From the NCBI RefSeq assembly GCF_001692325.1, contig NZ_LXKN01000018.1, positions 62,001-126,000 of the forward strand: a stretch of DNA of 64,000 bases, in the 5' to 3' direction. The notes under the pieces were generated by a model. The model made no database searches. It was not told the DNA's origin and worked only from the letters and a program-made list of their open reading frames with translations. Positions 8,355-17,877 of this stretch are shown piece by piece; position 1 is the first letter of the stretch; every line of letters starts with the position of its first letter. The position numbers were made by a program, and so were the translations under genes. Source of the DNA: Rhizobium sp. AC27/96. Lineage in GTDB: Bacteria > Pseudomonadota > Alphaproteobacteria > Rhizobiales > Rhizobiaceae.

Positions 8355-9274
8355 TGCTGAACGTTCTCGCAAAGCGCCTCGTTCAATCGGCACTCATCCT
8401 TCTCGGCGTCGCCGCCATCACCTTCGTCCTGCTCTATGCGCTGCCGGCGGACCCGGCGCGCATGATCGCCGGCCGCAGCGCCACACCGCAGACGGTGGAC
8501 AACATTCGCCGCGAACTTGGCCTCGACCAATCGCTCCTGACGCAATTCCTGCACTATCTGAACGGCCTGCTTCATGGCGATCTCGGGCGTTCCTATGCCC
8601 AGAAGACGCAAGTTATGACGCTGATCCTGGCGCGTCTGCCGGCCACGATCACCTTGATGGCCGCGGGCATCTTCGTCGAGGTGCTGCTCGGCCTGACGCT
8701 CGGCATCATCGCAGCGCTCGATCGCGGCGGCCCAACCGACCGTCTGGTGATGGCCTCCGCATTCGTCGGGGTATCTGCGCCGCAATTCGTCGTGGCATTG
8801 CTCCTGCTCTATCTTTTCGCCGCGACGCTCGGCTGGTTTCCGATGAGCGGTTACGGCAGCTTCTCCAATATCGTGCTGCCGGCCGCCACGCTCGGGTTGC
8901 TCGGCGCCGGCTGGTATGCCCGCATGGTTCGCTCGGCGATGATCGACGTGCTGAACCAGGACTTCATCCGCACGGCACGCGCAAAGGGCCTGTCCGGACG
9001 CCGCATCATTCTGCGCCATGCGTTGCCCAACGCGATCCTGCCCATCATCGCCATGATCGGCATCGATATCGGCCAGTTCATGGGCGGCGTTGTGGTGGTG
9101 GAAGCCGTCTTCGGCTGGCCGGGGATCGGGCAGCTTGCGTGGCAAGCGATCCAGCAGGTCGACATCCCGATCATCATGGGCGTCACGCTCACCTCGGCGC
9201 TGGCCATCATTCTCGGCAATCTCGTTGCCGACCTCATCGCACCGCTTATCGATCCACGTATCCGCTCGCATTGA
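8354..9274 (+). CDS. Dipeptide/oligopeptide-type ABC transporter permease (DppB-like)
   Basis: 306 residues overlapping the previous stop by one base. The N terminus, with one helix then 'LPADPARMIAGRSATPQTVDNIRRELGLDQ', is diagnostic of DppB/OppB permeases, followed by five further helices and the EAA loop 'RTARAKGLSGRRIILRHALPNAILP'. It completes the heterodimeric channel with the preceding DppC-like protein. Confidence 0.9.
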   Translation: MLNVLAKRLVQSALILLGVAAITFVLLYALPADPARMIAGRSATPQTVDNIRRELGLDQSLLTQFLHYLNGLLHGDLGRSYAQKTQVMTLILARLPATITLMAAGIFVEVLLGLTLGIIAALDRGGPTDRLVMASAFVGVSAPQFVVALLLLYLFAATLGWFPMSGYGSFSNIVLPAATLGLLGAGWYARMVRSAMIDVLNQDFIRTARAKGLSGRRIILRHALPNAILPIIAMIGIDIGQFMGGVVVVEAVFGWPGIGQLAWQAIQQVDIPIIMGVTLTSALAIILGNLVADLIAPLIDPRIRSH

Positions 9275-9300
9275 ATCATACCAAGAAGGGGAACTAACCT

Positions 9301-10920
9301 ATGTTCAAAAGCTGGTTACTCAGAGCGACGACAGCCGCCGTCCTGGCCTTTATGCCATTGGCGGCTCACGCATCCGATCAGCCCAAGCAGGGCGGCGACA
9401 TCATCGTCACCTACAAGGACGATATCACGACGCTCGACCCGGCCATCGGCTATGACTGGGTGAACTGGTCGATGATCAAGAGCCTGTTCTCGCGGCTGAT
9501 GGACTATGAGCCCGGTACGGCAAAGCTCGTCCCGTCGCTCGCCGAAAGCTTCACCGTCTCGCCCGACGGCCAGACCTATACTTTCAAGCTGCGCACGGGT
9601 GTGAAGTTCTCGAACGGCCGTGAGGTCGTCGCCTCCGACGTCAAATATTCGATCGAGCGCGCGGTCAATCCGAAGACACAGGGTCCCGGCGCCGGTTTCT
9701 TCGGCGCGATCAAGGGCTATGACGATATGTCGGCCGGCAAGGCCGATAATCTTCCGGGCATCGAAGCGCCTGATGCAAGCACAGTCGTCTTCCATCTGAG
9801 CCGCTCGGATGCGACCTTCCTGCATGTGCTGGCGATCAACTTCGCCTCCGTCGTGCCCAAGGAGGCCGTCGAGGCTGCGAACGGCGATTTCGGCAAGAAG
9901 CCGGTCGGCTCCGGCACCTTCGTCCTGAAGGACTGGACTATCGGCCAGAAGCTCGTCTTCGAGCGCAACAAGGATTATTTCGCCAAGGATGTTCCGCACG
10001 TCGACAGCTTCACCGTCGAAGTCGGGCAGGAGCCGCTCGTAGCGCTGCTGCGACTGCAGAAGGGCGAGGTCGATATCGTCGGCGACGGCATTCCGCCGGC
10101 CAAGTTCCTGGAGATCAAGAATTCTGCCGATGGCGCAAACATGATCGTCGACGGCGAGCAGCTTCACACGGGCTACATCACGCTCAACACCAGGATGAAG
10201 CCGTTCGACAATCTGAAGGTCCGCGAAGCGGTCAACATGGCTGTCAACAAGGACCGCATCACGCGCATCCTGAATGGCCGTGCAACGCCGGCAAACCAGG
10301 TCCTGCCGCCGCTGATGCCGGGATACGACAAGTCGTTTCAGGGCTTTGCCTATGACGTGAAGAAGGCCAAGGCCCTGCTTGCCGAAGCAGGCTATGCCGA
10401 TGGCTTCTCGACGGTGCTCTATTCCACCAATACTGATCCGCAGCCGCGCATCGCCCAATCAATCCAGCAGGATCTGGCAGCCGTCGGCATCAAGGCTGAA
10501 GTACGCGCGCTTGCGCAAGCCAATGTTATCTCCGCCGGGGGCACCGAAGGCGAAGCGCCGATGATCTGGTCCGGTGGCATGGCCTGGATTGCCGACTTCC
10601 CGGATCCGTCGAACTTCTATGGCCCGATCCTCGGCTGCTCCGGTGCCGTTCCCGGCGGTTGGAACTGGTCGTGGTATTGCAACAAGGCCCTCGACGAGCG
10701 CGCCGTCGCCGCCGACTCCATGTCGGACCCGGCCAAGGTCGTCGACCGCCAGGCTGCCTGGGGCAAGATCTTCACCGACATCATGGCGGATGCTCCATGG
10801 GTGCCTGTGATCAACGAGCGCCGCGTGGTCGCCAAGTCGCCGCGCATGGGTGGTTCGGGCAGCATCTATGTCGATCCGACCCGCGTCATCAACTACGACG
10901 CGATCTTCGTGAAGCAATAA
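9301..10920 (+). CDS. Solute-binding protein of the peptide/nickel family (SBP_bac_5)
   Basis: 539 residues with a cleavable signal peptide (a basic start, hydrophobic core and AHAS-like cleavage region near residue 24). The family 5 pattern 'LVPSLAESFTVSPDGQTYTFKLRTGVKFSNGREV' is clear. A ribosome site AAGGGGAA precedes the ATG. It is the capture component for the DppBC-like permeases. Family 5 proteins bind peptides, opines, glutathione or other ligands, so the substrate is not fixed by sequence; the amide operon context suggests an amide or a compound containing one. Confidence 0.88.
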   Translation: MFKSWLLRATTAAVLAFMPLAAHASDQPKQGGDIIVTYKDDITTLDPAIGYDWVNWSMIKSLFSRLMDYEPGTAKLVPSLAESFTVSPDGQTYTFKLRTGVKFSNGREVVASDVKYSIERAVNPKTQGPGAGFFGAIKGYDDMSAGKADNLPGIEAPDASTVVFHLSRSDATFLHVLAINFASVVPKEAVEAANGDFGKKPVGSGTFVLKDWTIGQKLVFERNKDYFAKDVPHVDSFTVEVGQEPLVALLRLQKGEVDIVGDGIPPAKFLEIKNSADGANMIVDGEQLHTGYITLNTRMKPFDNLKVREAVNMAVNKDRITRILNGRATPANQVLPPLMPGYDKSFQGFAYDVKKAKALLAEAGYADGFSTVLYSTNTDPQPRIAQSIQQDLAAVGIKAEVRALAQANVISAGGTEGEAPMIWSGGMAWIADFPDPSNFYGPILGCSGAVPGGWNWSWYCNKALDERAVAADSMSDPAKVVDRQAAWGKIFTDIMADAPWVPVINERRVVAKSPRMGGSGSIYVDPTRVINYDAIFVKQ

Positions 10921-10936
10921 GTCAAAGAAACCAAGC

Positions 10937-10965
10937 CATCTCCCTCGCAGTGCGCGGGGGAGATG
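10937..10965 (+). other. Intercistronic hairpin between binding protein and amidase genes
   Basis: CATCTCCC (10937-10944) and GGGAGATG (10958-10965) form an eight-base stem without a following T run. It lies in the 76-base gap after the binding-protein gene. It probably stabilises the upstream message or partly attenuates the amidase and ATPase genes, a usual device for making excess binding protein. Confidence 0.5.
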
Positions 10966-10996
10966 ATCGCCAGCGGATTTGAACCCGGAGACTATC

Positions 10997-11941
10997 ATGT
11001 GCATCGCCTGCACCCACACCATTCATCGCGCACAGCATAATTTCGGCTGGAACAAGGACTTTCCGCCGGCGCTGACGGCCAAGGCCGGCGAAACCATCCT
11101 GTTCGAATGTCTGGATTCATCGGGCGGGCAGCTGGGTGCCGACGCTACGCTGGAGACGCTTGCAAATCTGGATTTCGGCAAGATCAATCCGGTCTCCGGT
11201 CCGGTCTATGTCGAGGGTGCTCAGCCGGGTGACGCTCTCAAGGTGACGATCCGCAAATTCCACCCGAGCGGCCACGGCTGGACGGCGAATATTCCCGGCT
11301 TCGGCCTTCTGGCGGACCAATTCAAGGAACCGGCTCTGCACGTCTGGAAATACGATAGCGTGACGATGGCGCCATCGGCATTCGGCCCGGGCGGTCGGGT
11401 GCCGCTCAAGCCATTTGCCGGCACCATCGGTGTCGCGCCCGCCGAGCCTGGTCTCCATTCCGTCGTGCCGCCCCGTCGCGTCGGCGGCAATCTGGACATT
11501 CGCGATCTCACGGCGGGCGTCACGCTCTATCTCCCGATCGAAACCGAAGGCGCGCTCTTTTCCGTCGGCGACACTCATGCTGCCCAGGGTGATGGCGAAG
11601 TCTGCGGTACGGCAATCGAGAGCCAGATGAATGTGGAACTGACCCTTGATCTGGTCAAGGGCGCAAACCTCAAGACGCCGCGCTTTACGACAACCGAGCC
11701 GGTGACGCGGCATCTCGATGGTGCCGGCTACGAAGTGACGACGGGTATCGGCCCAGATCTGATGACCGGCGCACAAGAGGCGGTCATGCGCATGATCGAT
11801 CTTCTTACCGCCGAGCACGGCCTTAATCCCGTCGATGCCTACATGCTCTGCTCGGTTTGCGGAGATCTGAGGATCAGCGAAATCGTCGACATGCCCAACT
11901 GGGTGGTCTCCTTCTACTTTCCAAGGATCGTCTTCGCGTGA
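10997..11941 (+). CDS. Formamidase/acetamidase family amide hydrolase
   Basis: 314 residues of the FmdA/AmdA family, cytoplasmic beta-rich enzymes that hydrolyse formamide, acetamide or related short amides to ammonia and the acid. Family features are the early metal/active-site segment '[14 protein letters not shown]', the '[18 protein letters not shown]' strand pair, '[21 protein letters not shown]' and '[18 protein letters not shown]'. The ATG at 10997 has GGAG seven bases upstream; an in-frame ATG at 10979 lacks one. It is the catalytic gene of the operon and explains the AmiC/AmiR sensors: imported amide is split to supply nitrogen. Confidence 0.88.
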   Translation: MCIACTHTIHRAQHNFGWNKDFPPALTAKAGETILFECLDSSGGQLGADATLETLANLDFGKINPVSGPVYVEGAQPGDALKVTIRKFHPSGHGWTANIPGFGLLADQFKEPALHVWKYDSVTMAPSAFGPGGRVPLKPFAGTIGVAPAEPGLHSVVPPRRVGGNLDIRDLTAGVTLYLPIETEGALFSVGDTHAAQGDGEVCGTAIESQMNVELTLDLVKGANLKTPRFTTTEPVTRHLDGAGYEVTTGIGPDLMTGAQEAVMRMIDLLTAEHGLNPVDAYMLCSVCGDLRISEIVDMPNWVVSFYFPRIVFA

Positions 11942-13617
11942 CCAGTCAAAGCGACCGTCCTGCGGTTCTCTCCGTCCGCAATCTGAGCGTCGATGCCAGA
12001 ACGCCAGAAGGGTTGAAGCGCATCCTCGACGATGTGAGCTTCGACCTGGAGCCGGGCAAGACGCTGTGCCTTGCGGGCGAGTCCGGATCGGGAAAGTCGG
12101 TGACCTCCCTGTCGATCATGGGCTTGCTGCCCAAGGCTTCGCTCAAGGTCGCATCCGGCGAGATCCTGCTGGAAGGCCGTAATATCGTCGGCATACCGCA
12201 TCGCGCACTTCGCCAGATCCGCGGCGGTGAAGTGGCGATGATTTTCCAGGAGCCGATGACCTCCCTTAATCCCGTGATGACAATCGGCGAACAACTCGTC
12301 GAAGCCATTCGCGAACATCAAGCCGACACCGCCGGCAGCGCCGTGCAGATTGCCAGGTCGATGCTGGATGCGGTCCAGATCAACGACGCAGCCAAACGGC
12401 TGAAGCAATATCCGCATGAGCTTTCGGGCGGCATGCGCCAGCGCGTCATGATCGCGATGGCTCTGTCCTGCCGTCCCAAGGTGCTGATCGCCGACGAGCC
12501 GACCACGGCGCTCGATGTTACGGTGCAGGCACAGATCCTCACGCTAATGCGCGAGCTTCGCAACGAATTCAACACCTCGATCCTGCTAATCACCCATGAC
12601 ATGGGCGTGGTGGCTGAAATGGCAGATCGCGTCGCCATCATGCAGCACGGCCGCATTGTCGAGCAGGGCGATGCGCTTGCCATCTTCGGTACGCCAAGCC
12701 AGACATACACACGCGAATTGCTGGCTGCGGTGCCGCGTCTCGGCGCGCATGCCGGCACCGATGAGCCGCCGCGCGTTTCGGACATGCCAAAGAAGGCGAC
12801 ACCAGCCGCTGGCTCCATCCTTGAGGTGGAGAAGCTGAGCGTGACCTATGGCGCAAAAGCGGGATTGTTCGGCAGGGGCGCAAAAAACGCACCGACCGTC
12901 AACGAAGTCTCCTTCGCGATCAAGGCGGGGCAAACGCTCGGGTTGGTCGGGGAGAGCGGATCGGGCAAGTCCACAACGGGCAAGGCGATCCTCAGTCTTA
13001 TCGCTTTTTCAGGCAGCGTGAAAATCGAAGGCCGCGAGACCAGCGGTCTCTCCCCTTCGAAAATGCAGCCAACGCGTCGTGCCGCGCAGATGATATTTCA
13101 GGATCCCTACGCTTCGCTCGATCCGCGGATGAGCGTCGGTTCGGCGGTAGCCGAGCCCCTCGTCATCCACAATGTCGGCAATGCCTCCGAACGAAAAGAC
13201 CGCGTCGCAGCACTGCTGAAGCGCGTCGGGCTGACGACAGACGCTGCAAGCCGTTATCCTCACGAATTCTCGGGCGGCCAGCGCCAGCGCATTTGCATCG
13301 CGCGGGCATTGGCACTCGAACCGAAACTCATCGTGGCCGACGAAAGCGTTGCAGCACTCGATGTATCGGTTCGGGCGCGCGTGCTGGATCTGATGCTGGA
13401 GCTGCAGGAGCAGATGGGCCTCGCCTATCTGTTCATTTCTCACGATATGGCTGTCATCGAGAAAATGTCGCATCATGTCGCTGTCATGCGCGGCGGCCGG
13501 ATCGTTGAGATGGGCACGCGCCGACAGGTGTTCGAAAATCCCAGCGACAACTATACGCGAGACCTCATGGCCGCGGTTCCGGTCCCCGATCCCGCTTATT
13601 ATCGGATGAGGCGCTGA
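11938..13617 (+). CDS. Fused dual ABC ATPase of peptide-type transporter (DppD-DppF fusion)
   Basis: 559 residues from a GTG overlapping the amidase stop (GTGA). Two complete ATPase domains are fused. Domain 1 (about 10-270) has Walker A 'GESGSGKS', signature 'LSGGMRQRV' and Walker B '[12 protein letters not shown]'. Domain 2 (about 305-555) has 'GESGSGKST', 'FSGGQRQRI' and '[12 protein letters not shown]', with serine in place of the usual proline after the Walker B acid pair. It energises the DppBC-like channel from the cytoplasm. It is the last gene of the amide operon; the next gene is convergent. Confidence 0.9.
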   Translation: MTSQSDRPAVLSVRNLSVDARTPEGLKRILDDVSFDLEPGKTLCLAGESGSGKSVTSLSIMGLLPKASLKVASGEILLEGRNIVGIPHRALRQIRGGEVAMIFQEPMTSLNPVMTIGEQLVEAIREHQADTAGSAVQIARSMLDAVQINDAAKRLKQYPHELSGGMRQRVMIAMALSCRPKVLIADEPTTALDVTVQAQILTLMRELRNEFNTSILLITHDMGVVAEMADRVAIMQHGRIVEQGDALAIFGTPSQTYTRELLAAVPRLGAHAGTDEPPRVSDMPKKATPAAGSILEVEKLSVTYGAKAGLFGRGAKNAPTVNEVSFAIKAGQTLGLVGESGSGKSTTGKAILSLIAFSGSVKIEGRETSGLSPSKMQPTRRAAQMIFQDPYASLDPRMSVGSAVAEPLVIHNVGNASERKDRVAALLKRVGLTTDAASRYPHEFSGGQRQRICIARALALEPKLIVADESVAALDVSVRARVLDLMLELQEQMGLAYLFISHDMAVIEKMSHHVAVMRGGRIVEMGTRRQVFENPSDNYTRDLMAAVPVPDPAYYRMRR

Positions 13618-13708
13618 GCGATATTATATTTTTGTCTGGATGCGTTCAGCGGGCCTTGCCCTTGGTATCGACATTGTCGGGGGCAATACGTGCCGATCGG
13701 CGCAACTG

Positions 13709-14290
13709 TCAGAACCGCGTCATTTCCTGCTTCACCTTTTCGAGGAAGCGCCCTCTCGTTTCGTCGGTCGAGCGGTTCATGTCGTAGTGAGCAAGGAAGA
13801 CGACCGGAGCGAAGGGCTTGATCTGCGCCCGCAGCACACGCTTGACGATCTTTTTCGGCGGATTGCCGGCGATGAAGGCGCGGAACGGATCGGCGCCATA
13901 GGTCAGCACCGCGCCGAGCTTGCGGATATGCCGCAGCTTGGAGCGCACCTTGCCGTCGACGAGTTCGAAGGAGACGCCGGGAAGCCAGACCCGGTCGAAA
14001 TAGCCTTTGAGAATGGCCGGAAAGCCGAAATTCCAGACCGGCGTGACGATCACCAGAGCCTCGGTGCGCTCCAGCCGCTCGACATAGGGCTTTAGCGCCT
14101 CCGTATTCTCGGGATAGTCATGGTAGATCAGGCGATCATGACGGGACAGCACGGGGTCGAAACCCTCGGCATAGAGATTGCAGTCGTCGACCTCATGGCC
14201 GGCGGCCTTGAGGCTCTCGATGGTCTGGCGATGCAGCGCACCGCCAAAACTTTCCTCGACCGGATGCGAATGAAGGACGAGAACCTTCAT
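13709..14290 (-). CDS. NAD(P)H:quinone oxidoreductase, flavodoxin-like fold
   Basis: 193 residues. The N terminus 'MKVLVLHSHPVEESFGGALHR' and 'VTPVWNFGFPAILKGYFDRVWLPG' are the FMN/FAD and active-site segments of the NQO1/MdaB/KefF family. These enzymes reduce quinones by two electrons. The start overlaps the stop of the upstream FAD oxidase by four bases (ATGA), showing translational coupling, so it probably re-oxidises or supplies electrons to a step in the same catabolic pathway. It is the last gene of the deaminase/transporter operon. Confidence 0.82.
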   Translation of the reverse strand: MKVLVLHSHPVEESFGGALHRQTIESLKAAGHEVDDCNLYAEGFDPVLSRHDRLIYHDYPENTEALKPYVERLERTEALVIVTPVWNFGFPAILKGYFDRVWLPGVSFELVDGKVRSKLRHIRKLGAVLTYGADPFRAFIAGNPPKKIVKRVLRAQIKPFAPVVFLAHYDMNRSTDETRGRFLEKVKQEMTRF

Positions 14291-15696
14291 GAGGCCTCCA
14301 TCAGTGCCGCCAAACCCGGGAAGAGGTAGTTCTTGCCGGATTTGAAATCGAAGTCCGGATTGTCCCAGGCGATCATCTTGCCGGGGTTGAGCAGGCCCTT
14401 GGGATCGGTCTCCTTCTTGAAGGCGAGCTGGACGGCATCCGTCTGCTTCATGCCGCCTTCCTCGAGGGTATAGCGATGCGGATTGAAGATCGGGCAGCCG
14501 TGGTCCTGGTGGATTTTGATAATTTCTTCAAGCCGCGCCTCGGAGGTGTAACGCACCAGCGGCAGGCCGGCGCACTGGATCTGGCCGTCAAACCTGATGA
14601 ATTCGAGATGGCCGGGCACTTCGTCGCCGAAGAGCTCGACCATCTTCTGCACCTTGGCGACATGATCTGGCCCCGGATACTGCACCTGCAGATAGGTAAT
14701 CGTTGGATCGACCTTGATGGCCCGCAGCGTCGTGTGGTTCCACGCGAGCTCGTAGGCATGCGGGATGCCCTTCATGCTCTCCACCTTGTCGGAGCGGAAG
14801 GTAATCTCGCCCCTCTGCTGCGCGGCGAAGGCTACGAAGGGTTCCATCGAGTGCGGCGCGATCATCAGCGCCACGACCGACTGTCCTTCGCGAATATAGG
14901 GCTTGTGGCGGGTGAAATATTCGTGCGGAATGGGGGCTGCGATCGGCGCGATTTCCTTGACGAGGATGCCGTTGCATTTGGCGAGCGCGTCGGAGAAGCG
15001 CACGGCGTCCATGAAATCGTCATAGCCGACCAGCACGTCCACCCAGTCATAGGCGGGGGCGAGCGGCATTTCGATCTCGGTGATGATGCCGTTTGTGCCA
15101 TAGGCATGGCTGACCTTGGTCAGGTCCCAGCCGGTGAGATCGAGAACGCGCGGCTCGGCCTCCATCGTCACCACGCGCAGGCGCAGGATATTGCCGAGAT
15201 CGCGCAACCCGCCCCAGGTGATGGAGCCGACGCCGCCGGAGCCGCCGGCAATGAAGCCGCCGATCGTCGCCGTTTGGGCGGTCGAGGGGTGGAAACGCAG
15301 TTCTTGGCCGGAATGGGCCTTGGTCTGGCGGTCGAGCTCGGCGATGACGATGCCGGGTTCGCAGATGACGCGGCCGGGATGGATTTCCTTGATCCTGTTC
15401 ATGGCGGCGAGGTTGAGCACGATGCCGCCGGAGAGCGGCATGGCCTGGCCGTAATTGCCGGTGCCGGCGCCGCGCGGCGTGACAGGCACGTCATGCGCAT
15501 AGGCCACCTTCAAGGTGCGGATCACCTCTTTCTCGGTCTTCGGCGTGACGACAAGATCGGCGGTGACATTGTCGAGCTGCGCTTTCAGGATCGGCGAATA
15601 CCAGTAGAAATCCCGGCTCTTCTGGCGCACGAGCGCCGGATTGTCTTCGACGGCGATGCCTTCGAGTTCCTTCTTGATGCGCTGATAATCCGGCAT
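14287..15696 (-). CDS. FAD-linked oxidase (GlcD/D-lactate dehydrogenase family)
   Basis: 469 residues. An FAD_binding_4 domain is evident from 'VTPRGAGTGNYGQAMPLSGGIVLNLAAMNRI' (about 75-105) and 'TIGGFIAGGSGGVGSITWGGLRDLGN', and a C-terminal cap ends with 'KKETDPKGLLNPGKMI', characteristic of 2-hydroxyacid oxidases. The start at 15696 has GGAG six bases upstream. The start codon region overlaps the end of the deaminase gene, and the stop overlaps the quinone reductase start. Together these imply oxidation of a hydroxy or reduced-ring intermediate released after hydrolysis. The substrate is not known. Confidence 0.82.
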   Translation of the reverse strand: MPDYQRIKKELEGIAVEDNPALVRQKSRDFYWYSPILKAQLDNVTADLVVTPKTEKEVIRTLKVAYAHDVPVTPRGAGTGNYGQAMPLSGGIVLNLAAMNRIKEIHPGRVICEPGIVIAELDRQTKAHSGQELRFHPSTAQTATIGGFIAGGSGGVGSITWGGLRDLGNILRLRVVTMEAEPRVLDLTGWDLTKVSHAYGTNGIITEIEMPLAPAYDWVDVLVGYDDFMDAVRFSDALAKCNGILVKEIAPIAAPIPHEYFTRHKPYIREGQSVVALMIAPHSMEPFVAFAAQQRGEITFRSDKVESMKGIPHAYELAWNHTTLRAIKVDPTITYLQVQYPGPDHVAKVQKMVELFGDEVPGHLEFIRFDGQIQCAGLPLVRYTSEARLEEIIKIHQDHGCPIFNPHRYTLEEGGMKQTDAVQLAFKKETDPKGLLNPGKMIAWDNPDFDFKSGKNYLFPGLAALMEAS

Positions 15697-15697
15697 G

Positions 15698-17011
15698 TTA
15701 AGCTCCAATGACGCTGTCGAGTTCACGATAGTCCGGCAGGCTGCGGTCGATCACCTTGCCCTTGCGAAGGACGACGCGGTCGGACTGTGGGCGAGAGAGG
15801 AATTCGCTCCAGCGCCGGGCGCTGAAAAGAACGAGATCGGCCGGGCCACCGACGGCGATGCGGCCGATATCGGGGCGCCCGAGGATGCTGGCAGGCGAGG
15901 TGGTGACGACTCTCGCGGCCGTGTCCAGCGGATGATCGAGATGCAGGATACGCACGGCCTCGCGGAACACTTCGACCGGATCGAGGTCGCCATAGGCATA
16001 GAAGGGATCGCGGGTATTGTCGGAGGAGACGGCTGTCGGCACGCCGGCGGCGGCAAGCTCGTGCAGCAGGGTGACGCCACGCCAACGCGGCGTGCGGCCG
16101 GGATGGCGGTCCTGCAGATACATGTTGCACATCGGCAGCGAGACGATGAAAATCCCGGCCTTGGCGACGAGATCGATGGTGGCGCGGGCGACATCCTCAT
16201 CCTGTCGGGCGAGTGAGCAGCAATGGCCGGCTGTGACCTTGCCGGTAAAGCCATTGCGCAGCACGGCCTCGGCGATCGCCTTCAGCGTCAGCACCTCTCT
16301 GTCCTCGGTCTCATCGACGTGCAGATCGATGTCGAGGCCGTTGTCGGCGGCGGCGCGGATCAGCTTGTCGAGCTGCGCGTCGAGATCCGGGTTCATCTGC
16401 GTGACACCGCCCATCAGGCCACCGGCATCACGCACGACGCTTAACAGATCCGCGAAGAAGGCATCGTCGACCATGCTGTCGAGCGGGAAGAGGGCGACGG
16501 CCTGCAGCGCGATCTTGTCCCTCCAGGCCTCCCGGACCGAGGTGAAGACCTCGAAGGAAATGCGATGCTGCGGCGCCAGCGAATCCAGATGGGTGCGGAT
16601 CAGGCCGGTGCCGTGGGCGTAGGCCGAGCGAAGCGAGAATTCCATGCGCCTGCGTACATCATCGGCCGACCAATTGGCTTCGCGGTCGGTGCGCACGGCA
16701 TCGAGCGCGCCCATGAAGCTGCCGTCCGGATTGGAACGCCGCTCCCATATGTGGCCCTTGTCGAGATGGGTGTGCATGTCGACGAAGGTCGGCCAGACCA
16801 TGCCCTCTCGCATATCGACCCTGGCGAACTCGGCGGGTGCAGCGCCAGGAGGCAGGATATCCTTGATGAGGCCGTCGGCGACGACGATATCGGCCTTGAC
16901 CAGCCCTTCGCTGGCGGTTCCGCGAAAGCCGGAGAGTGTCACGGCGGGAACGGTGGCATTGCTCAGCACGAAGCGGGCAGCATTCGGCGGCGACATGAAG
17001 GCGTGGGACAT
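15698..17011 (-). CDS. Cytosine-deaminase-like amidohydrolase
   Basis: 437-residue metal-dependent hydrolase of the amidohydrolase superfamily. Metal ligands appear in order: 'HTHLDKG' (first strand), 'HVDETED', 'GHC' and 'SSDNTRDPF'. This pattern matches CodA-type deaminases (HxH, then HxDE, GH, D) rather than hydantoinases with a carboxylated lysine. It starts at the TGATG overlap with the permease stop. Encoded with an NMT1-type transporter, it probably deaminates an imported nitrogen heterocycle such as a pyrimidine or creatinine-like ring. Confidence 0.8.
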   Translation of the reverse strand: MSHAFMSPPNAARFVLSNATVPAVTLSGFRGTASEGLVKADIVVADGLIKDILPPGAAPAEFARVDMREGMVWPTFVDMHTHLDKGHIWERRSNPDGSFMGALDAVRTDREANWSADDVRRRMEFSLRSAYAHGTGLIRTHLDSLAPQHRISFEVFTSVREAWRDKIALQAVALFPLDSMVDDAFFADLLSVVRDAGGLMGGVTQMNPDLDAQLDKLIRAAADNGLDIDLHVDETEDREVLTLKAIAEAVLRNGFTGKVTAGHCCSLARQDEDVARATIDLVAKAGIFIVSLPMCNMYLQDRHPGRTPRWRGVTLLHELAAAGVPTAVSSDNTRDPFYAYGDLDPVEVFREAVRILHLDHPLDTAARVVTTSPASILGRPDIGRIAVGGPADLVLFSARRWSEFLSRPQSDRVVLRKGKVIDRSLPDYRELDSVIGA

Positions 17012-17877
17012 CAGTTCTCCCGCTTGAGGCTGCTCTCATGCCAGCGATGCAAGCTCAGCCATGAGATGAAGGAGGTGAAGGCGAAAATGGCGACGCCGAG
17101 CGCCGACAGCAGCAGCAGCGCCGCGAACAGGCGCGGCATGTTCTGGCGGTACTGCGCTTCGAGCAGGCGGAAGGCGAGGCCGGAATTGGGCCCGCCGGAG
17201 CCGGCGGCGAATTCCGCGACCACGGATGCGATCAGCGACAGGCCGCCACCGATTCTAAGCCCGGTCATGAAATAGGGCTGGGCGGCCGGCAGCTTCAAAT
17301 GCAGCAGCGCCTGCCAGCGGGATGCGCCATAGAGATCGAAGAGGTTGAGCAGGTTATGATCGACGCTCTTCAATCCCTGCACCATGTTGGACAGGATCGG
17401 GAAGAAGGCGACGAGGAAGCCGCAGATCAGGAGCGCTGACTCGCGCGTCGGCGCGTAGATCAGGATCAGCGGCGCGATCGCCACGATCGGCGTCACCTGC
17501 AGAATGACGGCGAGCGGATAGAAGGCAAGCTCGATCCAACGCGACTGCACGAGGAAGATGGCGAAACCGACGCCGCCGATCAGCGCCAGCACCAGCGAGA
17601 TGAAGGTGATCTGGGTCGTCACCCACAATGCCGGCCACAGGATGCCCCAGTCCGAGACGAGCGCCTTGGCGACGGCAATCGGGCTCGGCAGGATATATTG
17701 GGGAATGTCGGCGCCGACGACGAGGAACTGCCAGAGGACGACCAGGACGATGACGGTCAGGATCGGCACGGTGACGCCGAGCGCCCGTTCGGCATTTCTC
17801 TTTCTTGCCGCCGCGGCCGGTGCTGCATGGGGAAGCTCGGCTGAGAGATGGGCGGGCAGGTTGGTGCTTTCGCTCAT
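17011..17877 (-). CDS. ABC transporter permease, NitT/TauT or pyrimidine type
   Basis: 288-residue inner-membrane protein. The EAA loop is 'LFDLYGASRWQALLHLKLPAAQPYFMTGLR'. The ATG at 17877 overlaps the ATPase stop by one base. It has the standard six-helix permease core plus a hydrophobic N-terminal helix after a 35-residue cytoplasmic tail. Only one permease gene is present, so the channel is a homodimer, as in the ThiX/RibX group. Confidence 0.87.
   Translation of the reverse strand: MSESTNLPAHLSAELPHAAPAAAARKRNAERALGVTVPILTVIVLVVLWQFLVVGADIPQYILPSPIAVAKALVSDWGILWPALWVTTQITFISLVLALIGGVGFAIFLVQSRWIELAFYPLAVILQVTPIVAIAPLILIYAPTRESALLICGFLVAFFPILSNMVQGLKSVDHNLLNLFDLYGASRWQALLHLKLPAAQPYFMTGLRIGGGLSLIASVVAEFAAGSGGPNSGLAFRLLEAQYRQNMPRLFAALLLLSALGVAIFAFTSFISWLSLHRWHESSLKREN

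Noticed and set aside
14476-15711. 411-codon open frame opposite the FAD oxidase
   Set aside because: Asp/Gly/His-rich composition typical of an antisense frame and no conserved motif.
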